Source of the DNA: Ancylobacter moscoviensis
GTDB taxonomy: Bacteria; Pseudomonadota; Alphaproteobacteria; Rhizobiales; Xanthobacteraceae
Length of the DNA stretch: 64,000 nucleotides
Direction of reading: 5' to 3'
Assembly: GCF_007559435.1 (NCBI RefSeq)
Contig: NZ_VMBP01000001.1
Span: 1,260,116-1,324,115, forward strand
Under the pieces are notes generated by a model. That model had not been told where the DNA came from and made no database searches. It saw nothing but the letters and a program-made list of their open reading frames with translations. Shown here in pieces: positions 35,299 through 46,003 of this stretch. The position numbers and the translations under genes were made by a program. Position 1 is the stretch's first letter, and each line of letters begins with the position of its first letter.

Positions 35299-35961
35299 TC
35301 AGTAGCGGAACAGGCGCCACGCCATGAGGCGGGCGGAGACGGTGACGAGCTTGGCGAGCAGGTAGTAGATGACCGCCGCCAGGGCGAAATATTCGAAGGT
35401 GCGGAACGAGCGCACGTTGAGTTCCTGCGTCACGCCGGTGAGATCGTTGTTGAGGCCGACGATGACGCCGAGCGAGGTCATCAGGATGGCCCAGACCATC
35501 TGGTTGGTGAGCGGATAGAACACGATACGGAACATCTGCGGCAGCACGATCAGGCGGAAGGCCTGCACCTGTCCCATGCCGAGCGAGCGGGCGGCGCGGA
35601 CCTGGGTCTGCGGCACGGCGCGCAGGCCGCCGCGGAAGGTCTCGGCGAGGTAGCCGGCATTGTTGAAGGTGATGCCGGCCAGCAGCGCGACGAAGCTGTC
35701 GAGATGGATGCCGAGCGAGCCGAGGCCGAAATAGGCCATGTAGATCTGGAACAGCGAGGGCGTGTTGCGCGCCAGCTCCACCCAGGTCGCGGCGAGGGCG
35801 CGCAGCGAGCGGTAGGAAGAGCCGCTCGCCACCGCCAGCAGCACCGCGAAGAACACGCCGAGCAGCATGGAGAGCACGGCGATCTCCAGCGTCACCAGCG
35901 CGCCCGCCAGCATCTCCGGCAGGGCCCTGAACGCGGGCAGCCAATGAAAGGTGTAGTTCAT
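35299..35961 (-). CDS. Polar amino acid ABC transporter permease
   Basis: A protein of 220 residues from the ATG at 35961, of the HisQ/GlnP type. The motif VELARNTPSLFQIY and the coupling loop VRAARSLGMGQVQAFRLIVLP are typical. It lies 13 bp from its partner permease. An upstream in-frame extension to 36024 is not supported because it crosses a repeat. Confidence 0.85.
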   Translation of the reverse strand: MNYTFHWLPAFRALPEMLAGALVTLEIAVLSMLLGVFFAVLLAVASGSSYRSLRALAATWVELARNTPSLFQIYMAYFGLGSLGIHLDSFVALLAGITFNNAGYLAETFRGGLRAVPQTQVRAARSLGMGQVQAFRLIVLPQMFRIVFYPLTNQMVWAILMTSLGVIVGLNNDLTGVTQELNVRSFRTFEYFALAAVIYYLLAKLVTVSARLMAWRLFRY

Positions 35962-36002
35962 CGCTTTCGCTTGCTCAGCGTGACCCGAGGCCGCCACCCG
36001 CA

Positions 36003-36083
36003 CGCCCGGCCCGATGCCGGGCATGCGCGGTCGCGATCATGAGGAGGCCGGTGCGTGGCCGGGGACAAGCCCGGCCGCGACGT
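36003..36083. repeat. REP-like palindromic element
   Basis: GC-rich palindromes GCCCGG...CCGGGC and GGCCGGG...CCCGGCC lie between the binding-protein gene and the first permease gene. They resemble the elements at 29229 and 30455. The position after a binding-protein gene may stabilise its mRNA. Confidence 0.55.
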
Positions 36084-36107
36084 CCGGCGACGGGAGCGTC
36101 TGCCGGC

Positions 36108-36920
36108 TCAGCGATAGACGCCGGGCACGGTCAGGTCCGGCGCGGTGCCGAGCCCGACCCACTTGTCGTAGAGCTCCTTGTAGCGGCCGGTGCGCACCTG
36201 CTGGTTGACGAACAGGTTCAGGTAGTTGAGCAGGCCCTGCTCGTTGCGCAGCGCGATCAGCGCGACGTAGTCGATGTCGTAGGGCGCGTCGCCGCCCATC
36301 ATCAGGCCCTTGTACTTGCCTTCCTTCACGATCGCAGCGGCGACGGTGGAGGTGACGACGGTGGCGTCGATCTGGCCCTGGGCAAGGGCGAGGAACACGT
36401 CGGCCTGGGTCTGGTAGCCGCGGAAGGAGCCGGTGCCCCACGTCTTCACGTCCTTCTCAAGCGCGATGGCCTCGAAGGTGCCGGAGACCGAGCCGGTCTT
36501 CTTGCCCTTGAGGTCGGCGTAATCCTTGATGCCGAGGCCGTCCTTGGTCAGCACGACCATCTTGAAGGCGAAGTAGGGGATGGTGAAGCCGGCGGTCTTG
36601 GCGCGCTCCAGCGTGTCGGAGGTGGAGGCGACGCCGACGTCGACGCGGCCGGAGACGAGAGCGGGAATGCGGTCGGGGAACGGGGTCTCGACGATCTCGG
36701 CCTTCACGCCCAGCACCTTGGCGAGGTCGTTGCAGTAGTCGACGTCGAAGCCGATCGGCTCGTTGTTGGCATCGCGCGACCCCATGGGCGGGAAGTCGAG
36801 CACCACCGCGCAGCGCAGCGTGCCGGAAGCAATGATGTCGTCGAGCTTGTCCGCCTGCGCGGGCATGGCGGCGGCGAGCGTCAGCGCCGCGGCCGCCAGA
36901 ATGCCGATTCCCTTAGCCAT
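36108..36920 (-). CDS. Polar amino acid ABC transporter solute-binding protein
   Basis: A protein of 270 residues with a Sec signal peptide (GIGILAAAALTLAAAMPAQA). The mature family 3 fold has GTLRCAVVLDFPPMG, GFDVDYCNDLAKVLG, RVDVGVASTSDT and TVVTSTVAA. It is the first gene of the - strand transport/catabolism run and is divergent from a GntR gene across a 269-bp gap holding a palindromic operator candidate. Confidence 0.87.
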   Translation of the reverse strand: MAKGIGILAAAALTLAAAMPAQADKLDDIIASGTLRCAVVLDFPPMGSRDANNEPIGFDVDYCNDLAKVLGVKAEIVETPFPDRIPALVSGRVDVGVASTSDTLERAKTAGFTIPYFAFKMVVLTKDGLGIKDYADLKGKKTGSVSGTFEAIALEKDVKTWGTGSFRGYQTQADVFLALAQGQIDATVVTSTVAAAIVKEGKYKGLMMGGDAPYDIDYVALIALRNEQGLLNYLNLFVNQQVRTGRYKELYDKWVGLGTAPDLTVPGVYR

Positions 36921-37015
36921 TACGGCTCTCCTCTGAAGGACATGTGTTTGCTGTTAGTGGCCGTCGGCGCCGCTGTTTCAGGTGCCGGCCGGCGACGGGA
37001 AAGAGCTTCCAATTT

Positions 37016-37025
37016 TTGGATCCAA
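37016..37025. promoter_or_regulatory. GntR/FCD operator candidate TTGGATCCAA
   Basis: A perfect 10-bp palindrome in the divergent gap between the binding-protein gene and the GntR gene. The same core occurs in the operator described for VanR, another FCD-type GntR regulator (ATTGGATCCAAT). It is therefore a natural site for the product of the gene at 37190 to control both directions. Confidence 0.55.
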
Positions 37026-37189
37026 GTTGCAATATCCTTTTTGCAGTATCTGTGCGAAATTCTTCGGCATGCCTGCCGCCTGTGCTGCGCGCACTGGCGT
37101 TGCGGGCGCCGAGACGGCAGGGTGCTACGCCATTAGTCGATGCCGAATCGGTGCGAGCCGGTCGGCGGGTCAGCCGGAAGGGGAGTGCG

Positions 37190-37882
37190 GTGAAGGTTAG
37201 GGCAACGGACATCGCGCAGATGGCGTCCGCCTCCGACGTCATCTTCGACGCGCTGCGCGAGGCGATCGCCAAGGGCGACATTTCCGAAGGCCAGACCCTG
37301 CGGCAGGACCACATTGCCCGCATGTTCAACGTGAGCCGCATCCCGGTGCGCGAGGCGCTGACCCGGCTGGAAGAGCAGGGGCTGGTCTCGACCCAGCGCT
37401 ATCGCGGCGCGGTGGTCACTACCCTGTCCACCGAGGAGATCCGCGAGATCTTCGAGTTCCGTGCGCTGCTGGAGCCGGAAGTGCTGCGCTATTCGGTGGA
37501 GCGCATCACCGAGGAGGGACTGGAGAACGCCAAGCGCTTCGCCAACGCCTTCTCGACGGAGAGCGATTCCTCGCACTGGGGCGAATTGAACCGGCGCTTC
37601 CACTACAGCCTCTACGAACCCTCCGGGCGGCCCTATTACCTCCAGACCATCAGCGCCGCGCTCGACCGCGTGGACCGCTACCTGCGTGCCCAGCTCGTGC
37701 TGACCGACGGCATGGCGCGCGCCCGGCGCGAGCATCAGGGCATTCTGGAGGCCTGCATCCGGCGCGACGCCGACGAGGCGGCGCGGCTCACCCGCGAGCA
37801 CATTCTCGGCGCCAGCGTCTCGCTGATCGGCTTCCTCGAGCGCACCCGCGCGGAGAATGAGGCCGACAAGACGCGCGCGTGA
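37190..37882 (+). CDS. GntR-family regulator (FCD subfamily)
   Basis: A protein of 230 residues from a GTG at 37190 with GGGGAG upstream; an ATG at 37220 is an alternative. The DNA-binding helix region is LRQDHIARMFNVSRIPVREAL and the wing RYRGAVVTTLS. The FCD domain shows EFRALLEPEVLRYS and an RRFHYSLYEPSGRP segment. It is similar in pattern to the GntR gene at 24385, perhaps a paralogue. It probably controls the divergent hydroxyproline-type operon through the site at 37016. Confidence 0.85.
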   Translation: MKVRATDIAQMASASDVIFDALREAIAKGDISEGQTLRQDHIARMFNVSRIPVREALTRLEEQGLVSTQRYRGAVVTTLSTEEIREIFEFRALLEPEVLRYSVERITEEGLENAKRFANAFSTESDSSHWGELNRRFHYSLYEPSGRPYYLQTISAALDRVDRYLRAQLVLTDGMARARREHQGILEACIRRDADEAARLTREHILGASVSLIGFLERTRAENEADKTRA

Positions 37883-37933
37883 TATGCCGGCCCTTCACGA
37901 ACCGGACGCGTCCACGAACCGGGCAGGCCCGCC

Positions 37934-39168
<1,235 letters not shown>

Positions 39169-39172
<4 letters not shown>

Positions 39173-39264
39173 AGCGTTTCATGGCTTAGCGTAAGCACTG
39201 AAACGTTCTAGACCTTTGAGTTGTCGTGTTTTCTTCACGCGAACCGGTGCCCGCTTCGCTCGAA
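39169..39264. repeat. Palindrome-ended intergenic repeat (MITE/RIME-like)
   Basis: A 96-bp element bounded by CTAGAGC and GCTCTAG. The left half folds into a long imperfect hairpin (GAGCGTTTCA ... TGAAACGTTC with inner GCTTA/TAAGC). The right half carries CTTCACGCGAACCGGTG and TTCGCTCGAAAATGCTC, segments familiar from intergenic repeats of Rhizobiales. The left end supplies the TAG stop of the CoA-transferase gene. Confidence 0.65.
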
Positions 39265-39270
39265 AATGCT

Positions 39271-39918
39271 CTAGCGGCCGGCGGCGACGAACGCCTCGAT
39301 CCGCGCCCGGTTCAGCGCGAACCATTGCAGGGCGATCAGCACGAAGCCATTGGCGAAGGGGTAGGGGAAGGGTGCGGCGAGGCTCGCCAGCGCGTCCTCC
39401 ACCGGCACCAGGAACGGATGCGTCAGCTCGGTCTCGCCCGGCTCGCCGGCGACGGCGGGGACCTGCGTGGAATCGACGAGGCCGACATAGATGGTGGCGT
39501 ATTCGTCGGTGACGCCCGGCGTCGGCAGGAAGCGCACCGCCGGCAGGAGCGCGCGCGGGGCGACGCCGATCTCCTCGCGGCATTCGCGGCGCGCGGCGGC
39601 CTCGGTTTCCTCGCCGGGATCGACGAGGCCGGCGGCGATCTCGATCAGCTCGCCGACCCCTGTCGCCAGCTGCGCGCCGAGGCGGAACTGGCGGATCAGC
39701 ACGAAGCAGGCGGCGTCGGGATCATAGGCGAGGACGCCGACCACCGGGCCGACCCGAAGGATGTCGCGCCGCTGGCGCAGCGGCGTGCCGCGCGCGCCGT
39801 CCAGCGTCGCCACCATGCGGTGATAGGGACGGAAGCCGGCGCCCACCTCTTCGGGCGGCGTCAGGGCGACGTCGATGGAGCGGTCGGCGAGCACGCCGAT
39901 TTTCGCTCGTTCTGTCAT
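39271..39918 (-). CDS. Nudix hydrolase (ADP-ribose pyrophosphatase type)
   Basis: A protein of 215 residues. A full Nudix box, GX5EX7REUXEEXGU, runs from GLVDPGEE through AAARRECREEIGV. A LATGVGELIEIAAG region before it and a LPTPGVTDEYATIYVG region after it match the NudF/ADP-ribose pyrophosphatase group. It probably hydrolyses a nucleoside diphosphate linked to a small group. It stands alone on the - strand between a repeat and the peptide-transport operon. Confidence 0.83.
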   Translation of the reverse strand: MTERAKIGVLADRSIDVALTPPEEVGAGFRPYHRMVATLDGARGTPLRQRRDILRVGPVVGVLAYDPDAACFVLIRQFRLGAQLATGVGELIEIAAGLVDPGEETEAAARRECREEIGVAPRALLPAVRFLPTPGVTDEYATIYVGLVDSTQVPAVAGEPGETELTHPFLVPVEDALASLAAPFPYPFANGFVLIALQWFALNRARIEAFVAAGR

Positions 39919-39932
39919 GGGGAGACCTGCCT

Positions 39933-41567
39933 CTAGGCGCCGTTGCCTGCCACGGCTGCCGTCTCCATGTTGAAGGCGGCGGCGAACAGCGCCCGCGTAT
40001 AGTCGGTCTGCGGCGCGGCGAATAGTTCGGCGGCCGGGCCTTCCTCCACCACCACGCCGCCCTTCATCACCATCACCCGCGAGGCGAGCGCGGCGACGAC
40101 GCGCAGGTCGTGGCTGATGAACAGATAGGTGAGGCTGCGCTTGTTCTGCAGGTCGCGCAACAGGTCGACGATCTGGGCCTGGACGATCATGTCCAGCGCA
40201 CTGGTCGGCTCGTCCAGCACCACGAAGGAAGGCTCCAGCACGATGGCGCGGGCGATAGCCACGCGCTGGCGCTGGCCGCCGGAGAATTCGTGGGGGTAGC
40301 GATGCCGGCTCTCCGGCTCCAGCCCGACATCCTGCAGCGCCGCGATCACGCGCGCATCGCGCTCCTCGGCGGAGAGCCTGGGCTGATGCACCCTCAGCCC
40401 CTCGCCGACGATGTCGGCGATCGACATGCGGGGCGAGAGCGAGCCGAACGGATCCTGGAAGACCACCTGCATCTCGCGCCGATGGCTGCGCATCTGCTTG
40501 AAGCCGAGCGTGTCGATCGGCTTGCCCATGAAGACGATGGGGCCGTCGCTGGAGATGAGACGCAGCAGGGCGAGGCCGAGCGTAGTCTTGCCGGAGCCGC
40601 TCTCGCCGACGACGCCCAGCGTCTCGCCGCGCCGGATCTCCACCGAGATGCCGTCCACCGCCTTGATGTGGCCGACCGTCTTGCGCATCACGCCGGCCTT
40701 GATCGGGAACCAGACCTTGAGATTCTTCGCCTCCAGCACCACCGGCGCCTCCGGGTGCGGCGGGGCGGGGTTGCCGCGCGGCTGGGCGGCGATAAGCGCG
40801 CGCGTATAGGGATGGGTCGGGTTGGCGAAGATGTCCGCCACCGGCCCCGCCTCGACGATGCGGCCGTGGTTCATCACGCAGACATGGTCGGCGATCTTGC
40901 GCACGATGCCGAGGTCGTGGGTGATGAACAGCATCGCCATGCCGAGCCGGCGCTGGAGGTCCTTCAGCAGCTTGAGGATCTGCGCCTGCACGGTGACGTC
41001 GAGCGCGGTGGTCGGCTCGTCGGCGATCAGCAGTTGCGGCTCGTTGGCGAGCGCCATGGCGATCATCACGCGCTGGCGCTGGCCGCCGGAGAGCTGGTGC
41101 GGGTAGGAGCCGAGCCGCGTCTCCGGCTCGGGGATGCCGACCTCGGTGAGCAGCTCGATCACCCGCGTCCGCGCCGCAGCCCCGCGCATGCCGCGGTGCA
41201 GGAACAGGATCTCGGCGATCTGCTGCTCCACCGTGTGCAGCGGATTGAGCGAGGTCATCGGCTCCTGGAACACCATGGTGATGTCGTTGCCGCGCACTTG
41301 CCGGATGTCCTGTTCCGGCATGGCGAGCAGGTCCGCGCCCTTGAACAGGATGCGCCCCGAGGGGTGGCTGGCGGCGGGATATTGCAGGAGCTTGAGGATG
41401 GAGAGGGCGGTCACCGACTTGCCGGAGCCGCTCTCGCCGACCAGCGCGACCGTCTCGCCGCGCCGGAGGTCGAACGACACGTGGTCCACCGCGAGCGTGG
41501 TCCGGGCCCCCTGCGTGAAGGCGACCGACAGGTCGTGGACGGAGAGAAGGGGCTGCGTCTTGCTCAT
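39933..41567 (-). CDS. yejF: Peptide ABC transporter dual ATPase (YejF type)
   Basis: A protein of 544 residues with two complete ABC cassettes. The first has [27 protein letters not shown] and [13 protein letters not shown]. The second has [29 protein letters not shown] and [13 protein letters not shown]. Both have oligopeptide-type C-terminal extensions. The Yej system imports peptides; in enteric and rhizobial relatives it admits microcin C-type antibiotics and host defence peptides. The gene overlaps the YejE-type permease by 4 bp and is the last of five genes. Confidence 0.87.
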   Translation of the reverse strand: MSKTQPLLSVHDLSVAFTQGARTTLAVDHVSFDLRRGETVALVGESGSGKSVTALSILKLLQYPAASHPSGRILFKGADLLAMPEQDIRQVRGNDITMVFQEPMTSLNPLHTVEQQIAEILFLHRGMRGAAARTRVIELLTEVGIPEPETRLGSYPHQLSGGQRQRVMIAMALANEPQLLIADEPTTALDVTVQAQILKLLKDLQRRLGMAMLFITHDLGIVRKIADHVCVMNHGRIVEAGPVADIFANPTHPYTRALIAAQPRGNPAPPHPEAPVVLEAKNLKVWFPIKAGVMRKTVGHIKAVDGISVEIRRGETLGVVGESGSGKTTLGLALLRLISSDGPIVFMGKPIDTLGFKQMRSHRREMQVVFQDPFGSLSPRMSIADIVGEGLRVHQPRLSAEERDARVIAALQDVGLEPESRHRYPHEFSGGQRQRVAIARAIVLEPSFVVLDEPTSALDMIVQAQIVDLLRDLQNKRSLTYLFISHDLRVVAALASRVMVMKGGVVVEEGPAAELFAAPQTDYTRALFAAAFNMETAAVAGNGA

Positions 41568-42748
41568 TGGAAGGTCTTCCTCGGGTCGAAGGCGTCGCGC
41601 ACGGCTTCGCCGATGAAGATGAGCAGGCTCAGCATGAAGGCCACCGTGAAGAAGCCGGTCAGGCCGAGCCACGGGGCCTGCACGTTCGCCTTGCCCTGCG
41701 CCAGCAACTCGCCGAGCGAGGGTGAGCCGGGCGGCAGGCCGAAGCCGAGGAAGTCGAGCGCGGTGAGCGTCATCACCGAGGAGGAAACGATGAAGGGCAG
41801 CATGGTGAGCGTCGCCACCATCGCGTTGGGCAGCATGTGCCGCCACATGATGACGCCGTTCGACACGCCCAGCGCCCGCGCCGCCTGCACATATTCGAAG
41901 TTGCGCGCGCGCAGGAATTCCGCACGCACCAGCCCGACCAGCGACACCCAGGAGAACAGCAGCAGGATGCCGAGCAGCACCCAGAAGCCGGGCGCCAGGA
42001 TGGAGGAGATGATGAGCAGCAGATACAGCGCCGGGATCGAGGTCCAGATCTCGATGAAGCGCTGGAAAATGAGGTCGGTCCAGCCGCCGAAATAGCCCTG
42101 CACCGCGCCCGCCGCCACGCCGACGATGGAGGAGATGACGGTCAGCACGAGGCCGAACAGCACCGAGAGGCGGAAGCCGTAGATGAGGCGGGCGAGCACG
42201 TCGCGGCCCTGATCGTCCGTGCCGAGCCAGTTCCATTCCAGCGCGTCGCAGCCGCCGGTGCGGCCGAGCTTGGCGACCACCGGCGCGCACTGCGCCTCGG
42301 TCAGCATCCAGGTCGGCGGGGAGGGGGCGGGGGTCGGCAGGTCGAGATTATGAGTGGAGTAGGAGTAGCGGATCGGCGGCCAGATCATCCAGCCACCGCT
42401 CGAAGCGATCAGCTTCTGGAGGTAGGGATCGCGGTAGTCCGCTTCCGTCTCGAAGTCGCCGCCGAAAGTCGTCTCGGGATAGGAGACGAGGCCGGGGAAA
42501 TAGTAGCCGCCGTCATATTCCACCAGGAAGGGCTTGTCGTTGGCGATGAACTCGGCGCCGAGGCTCAGCACGAACAGGACCGAGAAGATCCAGAAGCTCC
42601 ACCAGCCGCGCCGGTTGCGGCGGAAATTGGCGAGGCGGCGCTGGTTGAGCGGCGACAGGCGCGAGCGGCGCGCGGTCTCCGGAGCCGGCGCGGCGGCCGG
42701 GGTGCCGGTGGGCGCGGCCGGGGGCAGGGTGGTATTCGCGGCGTCCAT
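41564..42748 (-). CDS. yejE: Peptide ABC transporter permease (YejE type)
   Basis: A protein of 394 residues from the ATG at 42748. A proline/alanine-rich cytoplasmic start and the LSPLNQRRLANFRRNRRGWWSF segment precede the first TM, as in YejE. A periplasmic insert of about 130 residues follows (NDKPFLVEYDGGYYFPG to LEWNWLGTDDQGRDVLARLIYG). The EAA loop is FEYVQAARALGVSNG. It starts 2 bp after the yejB stop. Confidence 0.87.
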   Translation of the reverse strand: MDAANTTLPPAAPTGTPAAAPAPETARRSRLSPLNQRRLANFRRNRRGWWSFWIFSVLFVLSLGAEFIANDKPFLVEYDGGYYFPGLVSYPETTFGGDFETEADYRDPYLQKLIASSGGWMIWPPIRYSYSTHNLDLPTPAPSPPTWMLTEAQCAPVVAKLGRTGGCDALEWNWLGTDDQGRDVLARLIYGFRLSVLFGLVLTVISSIVGVAAGAVQGYFGGWTDLIFQRFIEIWTSIPALYLLLIISSILAPGFWVLLGILLLFSWVSLVGLVRAEFLRARNFEYVQAARALGVSNGVIMWRHMLPNAMVATLTMLPFIVSSSVMTLTALDFLGFGLPPGSPSLGELLAQGKANVQAPWLGLTGFFTVAFMLSLLIFIGEAVRDAFDPRKTFQ

Positions 42749-42750
42749 GC

Positions 42751-43857
42751 TCAGACGTCCCGCGTCTCGAAGTCGATGCGCGGATCGACCCAGGTGTAGG
42801 TGAGGTCGGAGATGAGGTTCACCACCAGCCCGACGAGGGAGAAGATGTAGAGATTGGCGAACACCACGGGGTAGTCGCGGTTGAGCACGCTCTCGAAGCC
42901 GAGCAGGCCGAGCCCGTCGAGCGAGAAGATGGTCTCGATCAGCAGCGAGCCGGAGAAGAAGGCGGCGACGAAGGCGCCGGGGAAGCCGGCGATGATGATC
43001 AGCATGGCGTTGCGGAAGACGTGGCGGTAGAGCACCGCCCGCTCCGACAGCCCCTTCATCCGCGCGGTGACGACGTATTGCTTGCGGATCTCGTCGAGGA
43101 AGGAGTTCTTGGTCAGCAGCGCCATGGTGGCGAAGGCGCCGAGCACCATGGAGGTGATCGGCAGCGCGAGATGCCAGAAATAATCGAGGATCTTCGCGCC
43201 CAGCGAGAGCTGGTCCCAATTGTCGGAGGTGAGCCCGCGCAACGGGAACCAGGAGAAGAACGACCCGCCGGCGAACAGGATGATCAAGAGGATGGCGAAG
43301 AGGAAGCTCGGTATGGCGTAGCCGACGATGATCACCGCCGAGGTCCACACGTCGAAGCGCGAGCCGTCGCGCACGGCCTTGGCGATGCCGAGCGGGATGG
43401 AGATGGCGTAGGTGATCAGCGTCATCCAAAGGCCGAGCGAGATCGAGACCGGCATCTTCTCCTTGATGAGATCGATCACCGAGATGTCGCGGAAATAGGA
43501 GCGCCCGAAGTCGAAGCGGGCATAGTTCCAGATCATCAGGGCGAAGCGCTCATAGGCGGGCTTGTCGAAGCCGAACTGCTTCTCCAGCTCCTTGATGAAG
43601 GCGGGGTCGAGACCCTGTGCGCCGCGATATTTCGACGAGACCGGATCGCCCGTCGGCGCGCCCTGCGACATGCCGCCGAAATCACCGCCGCCGCCGGAGA
43701 TGCGCGCCGTGGCGGAGGAGCCCTCGCCGGTCAGTTCGGCGATCACCCGTTCGACCGGGCCACCGGGCGCGAACTGCACCACCACGAAGGAAACCAGCAT
43801 GATGCCGATGACGGTCGGCACCATCAACGCGAGGCGTCGGACGATATAGGCGAGCAT
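42751..43857 (-). CDS. yejB: Peptide ABC transporter permease (YejB type)
   Basis: A protein of 368 residues with the DppB-type start MLAYIVRRLALMVPTVIGIM. A YejB-type periplasmic insert is rich in Gly/Ser (RISGGGGDFGGMSQG), followed by LDPAFIKELEKQFGFDKP. The EAA loop is IRKQYVVTARMKGLSERAVLYRH, read in parts. It forms the channel with the YejE-type protein and lies downstream of two binding-protein genes. Confidence 0.87.
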   Translation of the reverse strand: MLAYIVRRLALMVPTVIGIMLVSFVVVQFAPGGPVERVIAELTGEGSSATARISGGGGDFGGMSQGAPTGDPVSSKYRGAQGLDPAFIKELEKQFGFDKPAYERFALMIWNYARFDFGRSYFRDISVIDLIKEKMPVSISLGLWMTLITYAISIPLGIAKAVRDGSRFDVWTSAVIIVGYAIPSFLFAILLIILFAGGSFFSWFPLRGLTSDNWDQLSLGAKILDYFWHLALPITSMVLGAFATMALLTKNSFLDEIRKQYVVTARMKGLSERAVLYRHVFRNAMLIIIAGFPGAFVAAFFSGSLLIETIFSLDGLGLLGFESVLNRDYPVVFANLYIFSLVGLVVNLISDLTYTWVDPRIDFETRDV

Positions 43858-43988
43858 GCGATCGAGGTTCCTTCGCCGGGCGTCACCGGACTGTTGCGCA
43901 CAGGGTGGAGGGCGGGCGCTACCGCGTCAACTTAACGTCCGTTCATGCGGGGTTGTTCGGAGAAAGCCGTCATCCCGGCCGCAGAACT

Positions 43989-44099
43989 CCCTCTCCCCGT
44001 CGGGGAGAGGGGTGAGGTGAGGGGCCTTCGACGCTCCGCAGCCTTGTCGCCTTTCACCGACCCGCTTCGCGGGCCACTTCTCCCCGGTGGGGAGAGGGA
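43989..44099. repeat. Paired palindromic repeat (CTCTCCCC family)
   Basis: Two copies of a CCTCTCCCCG/CGGGGAGAGG palindrome, at 43989-44012 and 44074-44099, in opposite flanking contexts, with CCCGCTTCGCGGG between them. This paired form is typical of mosaic repetitive elements of Rhizobiales. It lies between the binding-protein gene at 44114 and yejB and may shape expression of the operon. Confidence 0.7.
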
Positions 44100-44113
44100 A
44101 GAACAGCGGGCGC

Positions 44114-46003
44114 TCACCCTGCCGATCTCCCGCGCGCCGACCAGATCTCGGGGATGGCGCGGGCGAAGGTCGGGCGCGGCACGGAGGGCCAGGCGAACTC
44201 GTCCCAGAAGGCGATGCGGAACTCGGCCGAATACCATTGCGGGACCCAGTAGCGCCCCGCCCGCAGCCGGCGGTCCAGCACCCGGCAGGCCGTGCGCAGC
44301 TCCGCGCGCGTCGGCGCGGCGATCACCTTCTCGATCAGCAGGTCGACCACCGGGTCGGAGATGCCGGACAGGTTGTTGGAGCCCGCCGTCTTCGCCGCCG
44401 TCGCCCCGAAATAGTTGCGCAGCGATTCCCCCGGCACCGTGGAGACCGAGAAGCGCCGCACCGTGGCGTCGAAGTCGAAATCGTTGAGCCGGCGCTGGTA
44501 TTGCGGGGAATCGACGAGGCGGAAATGGGCCTCGATGCCGAGCAGCTTGAGGTTCTTGATGAAGGGCGCGGTGTGGCGCTCCAGCCCGTTCTCGTCGTCG
44601 AGGAACTCCACCGTGAAGGTCTTGCCCTCGGCATTGATCAGCCGGCCGTCCCTGATGCCCCAGCCGGCCTCCTTCAGGAGCTGCGCGCCCTTGCGCAGCA
44701 GGGCGCGATCCTGACCCGAGCCGTCCGAGACCGGCGGGGTCCACGGCACGCCCTTCAGCACGGCGGCATCCCCGGAGCTGATGCGCTCGCCCAGCGCGTC
44801 GATGAGCGCGCTTTCCTCGGGGCCGGCGGGGCCTTCCGCCTTCAGGTCCGAATTCTCGAAGAACGACGTCGTGCGCCGGTAGGCGTCGAACATCAGGTTC
44901 TTGTTGGTCCACTCGAAGTCGAAGGCATAGGACAGCGCCTCACGCACGCGCGGATCGGAAAACTGCGGCCGGCGGGTGTTGAGGAACCAGCCCTGCGCGC
45001 CGGATGGCGTGCGGTCGGGCAGGATCTCCTGCTTCACCCGTCCATCCTTCAGCGCCGGGAAATTGTAGCCGGTCGCCCAGGTGCGGGAGGTGAATTCCTG
45101 CCGGAACAGATAAGCCCGCGCCTTGAAGGCCTCGAAGCCGACCTCGCGGTCGCGGAAATACTCGTAGCGCACCACGTCGAAATTGTTCGCGCCGGCATTC
45201 ACCGGCAGCCCGGCGGCCCAGTGGTCCTTGACGCGCTCATATTCGATGAAGCGGCCCGGTTCGAAGCGCCCGACCTTGTAGGGGCCGGAGCCGAGCGGCG
45301 GCTCCAGGGTGCTCTCGTCGAACGGCCGGGCGCTGTAATAGGCCTTGGAGAAGATCGGCAGCGAGGCGGCGAAGAGCGGCACGTCGCGCGCCCGCGACGG
45401 GGCGAAGCGCACCACCGCGATCTCCTCGCCCTCCGCTTCCGCGCCCTCCATGTCGCGCAGGTTCTGCCCGATGATCGGGTGCCCCTTCGCCTTCAGCAGG
45501 TTCAGCGAGAAGGCGACGTCCTCGGCGGTGAGCTTCGAGCCGTCGTGGAAGCGCGCCTCGGGGCGCAAGCGGAAGCGGTAGACGGTGCCGTCCGGCGAGA
45601 TCGCCACGCTCCTGGCCACGAGGCCGTAGATGGCGTCCGGCTCGTCGAAGGCGCGCACCATCAGCGTGTCGAAGACGAGGTCGATGCCCTGCGCGCCGTC
45701 GCCCTTGAGAATGAAGCCGTTCAGCGAGTTGAAGGTCTGGAAGGACTGGTTGAAGGCGGCGGTCGGGCCGACCTGCGAGAAGGTGCCGCCCTTGGCGGCG
45801 TTCGGGTCGACATAGTCGAAATGGGTGAAGTCGGCGGGATACTTCAGGTCGCCGAAGGCCGAGAGCCCGTGGCGTTCGGCCGTTGCGGGCGTCGACGGGG
45901 CCGCCTGGGCGAGGGCGCGGCGCGGCGCGGCGAAAGCCGCACCCGCGCCGGCCGTGAGGACGAGCATCTGACGGCGGCTGAAACCGTCTTTCGCCGCGCT
46001 CAC
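44114..46003 (-). CDS. yejA: Peptide ABC transporter solute-binding protein (YejA type), second copy
   Basis: A protein of 629 residues from a GTG at 46003 that overlaps the stop of the upstream paralogue (GTGA). A twin-arginine-like signal is seen (FSRRQMLVLTAGAGAAFAAP, AQA cleavage). The mature family 5 fold begins ERHGLSAFGDLKYPADFTHFDYVDP, in parts, as in YejA. The core motifs are TVYRFRLRPEARFHDGSKLTAEDV and LGSGPYKVG. It is a diverged paralogue of the next gene; the two share the same core order at about half identity by eye. Confidence 0.83.
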   Translation of the reverse strand: MSAAKDGFSRRQMLVLTAGAGAAFAAPRRALAQAAPSTPATAERHGLSAFGDLKYPADFTHFDYVDPNAAKGGTFSQVGPTAAFNQSFQTFNSLNGFILKGDGAQGIDLVFDTLMVRAFDEPDAIYGLVARSVAISPDGTVYRFRLRPEARFHDGSKLTAEDVAFSLNLLKAKGHPIIGQNLRDMEGAEAEGEEIAVVRFAPSRARDVPLFAASLPIFSKAYYSARPFDESTLEPPLGSGPYKVGRFEPGRFIEYERVKDHWAAGLPVNAGANNFDVVRYEYFRDREVGFEAFKARAYLFRQEFTSRTWATGYNFPALKDGRVKQEILPDRTPSGAQGWFLNTRRPQFSDPRVREALSYAFDFEWTNKNLMFDAYRRTTSFFENSDLKAEGPAGPEESALIDALGERISSGDAAVLKGVPWTPPVSDGSGQDRALLRKGAQLLKEAGWGIRDGRLINAEGKTFTVEFLDDENGLERHTAPFIKNLKLLGIEAHFRLVDSPQYQRRLNDFDFDATVRRFSVSTVPGESLRNYFGATAAKTAGSNNLSGISDPVVDLLIEKVIAAPTRAELRTACRVLDRRLRAGRYWVPQWYSAEFRIAFWDEFAWPSVPRPTFARAIPEIWSARGRSAG

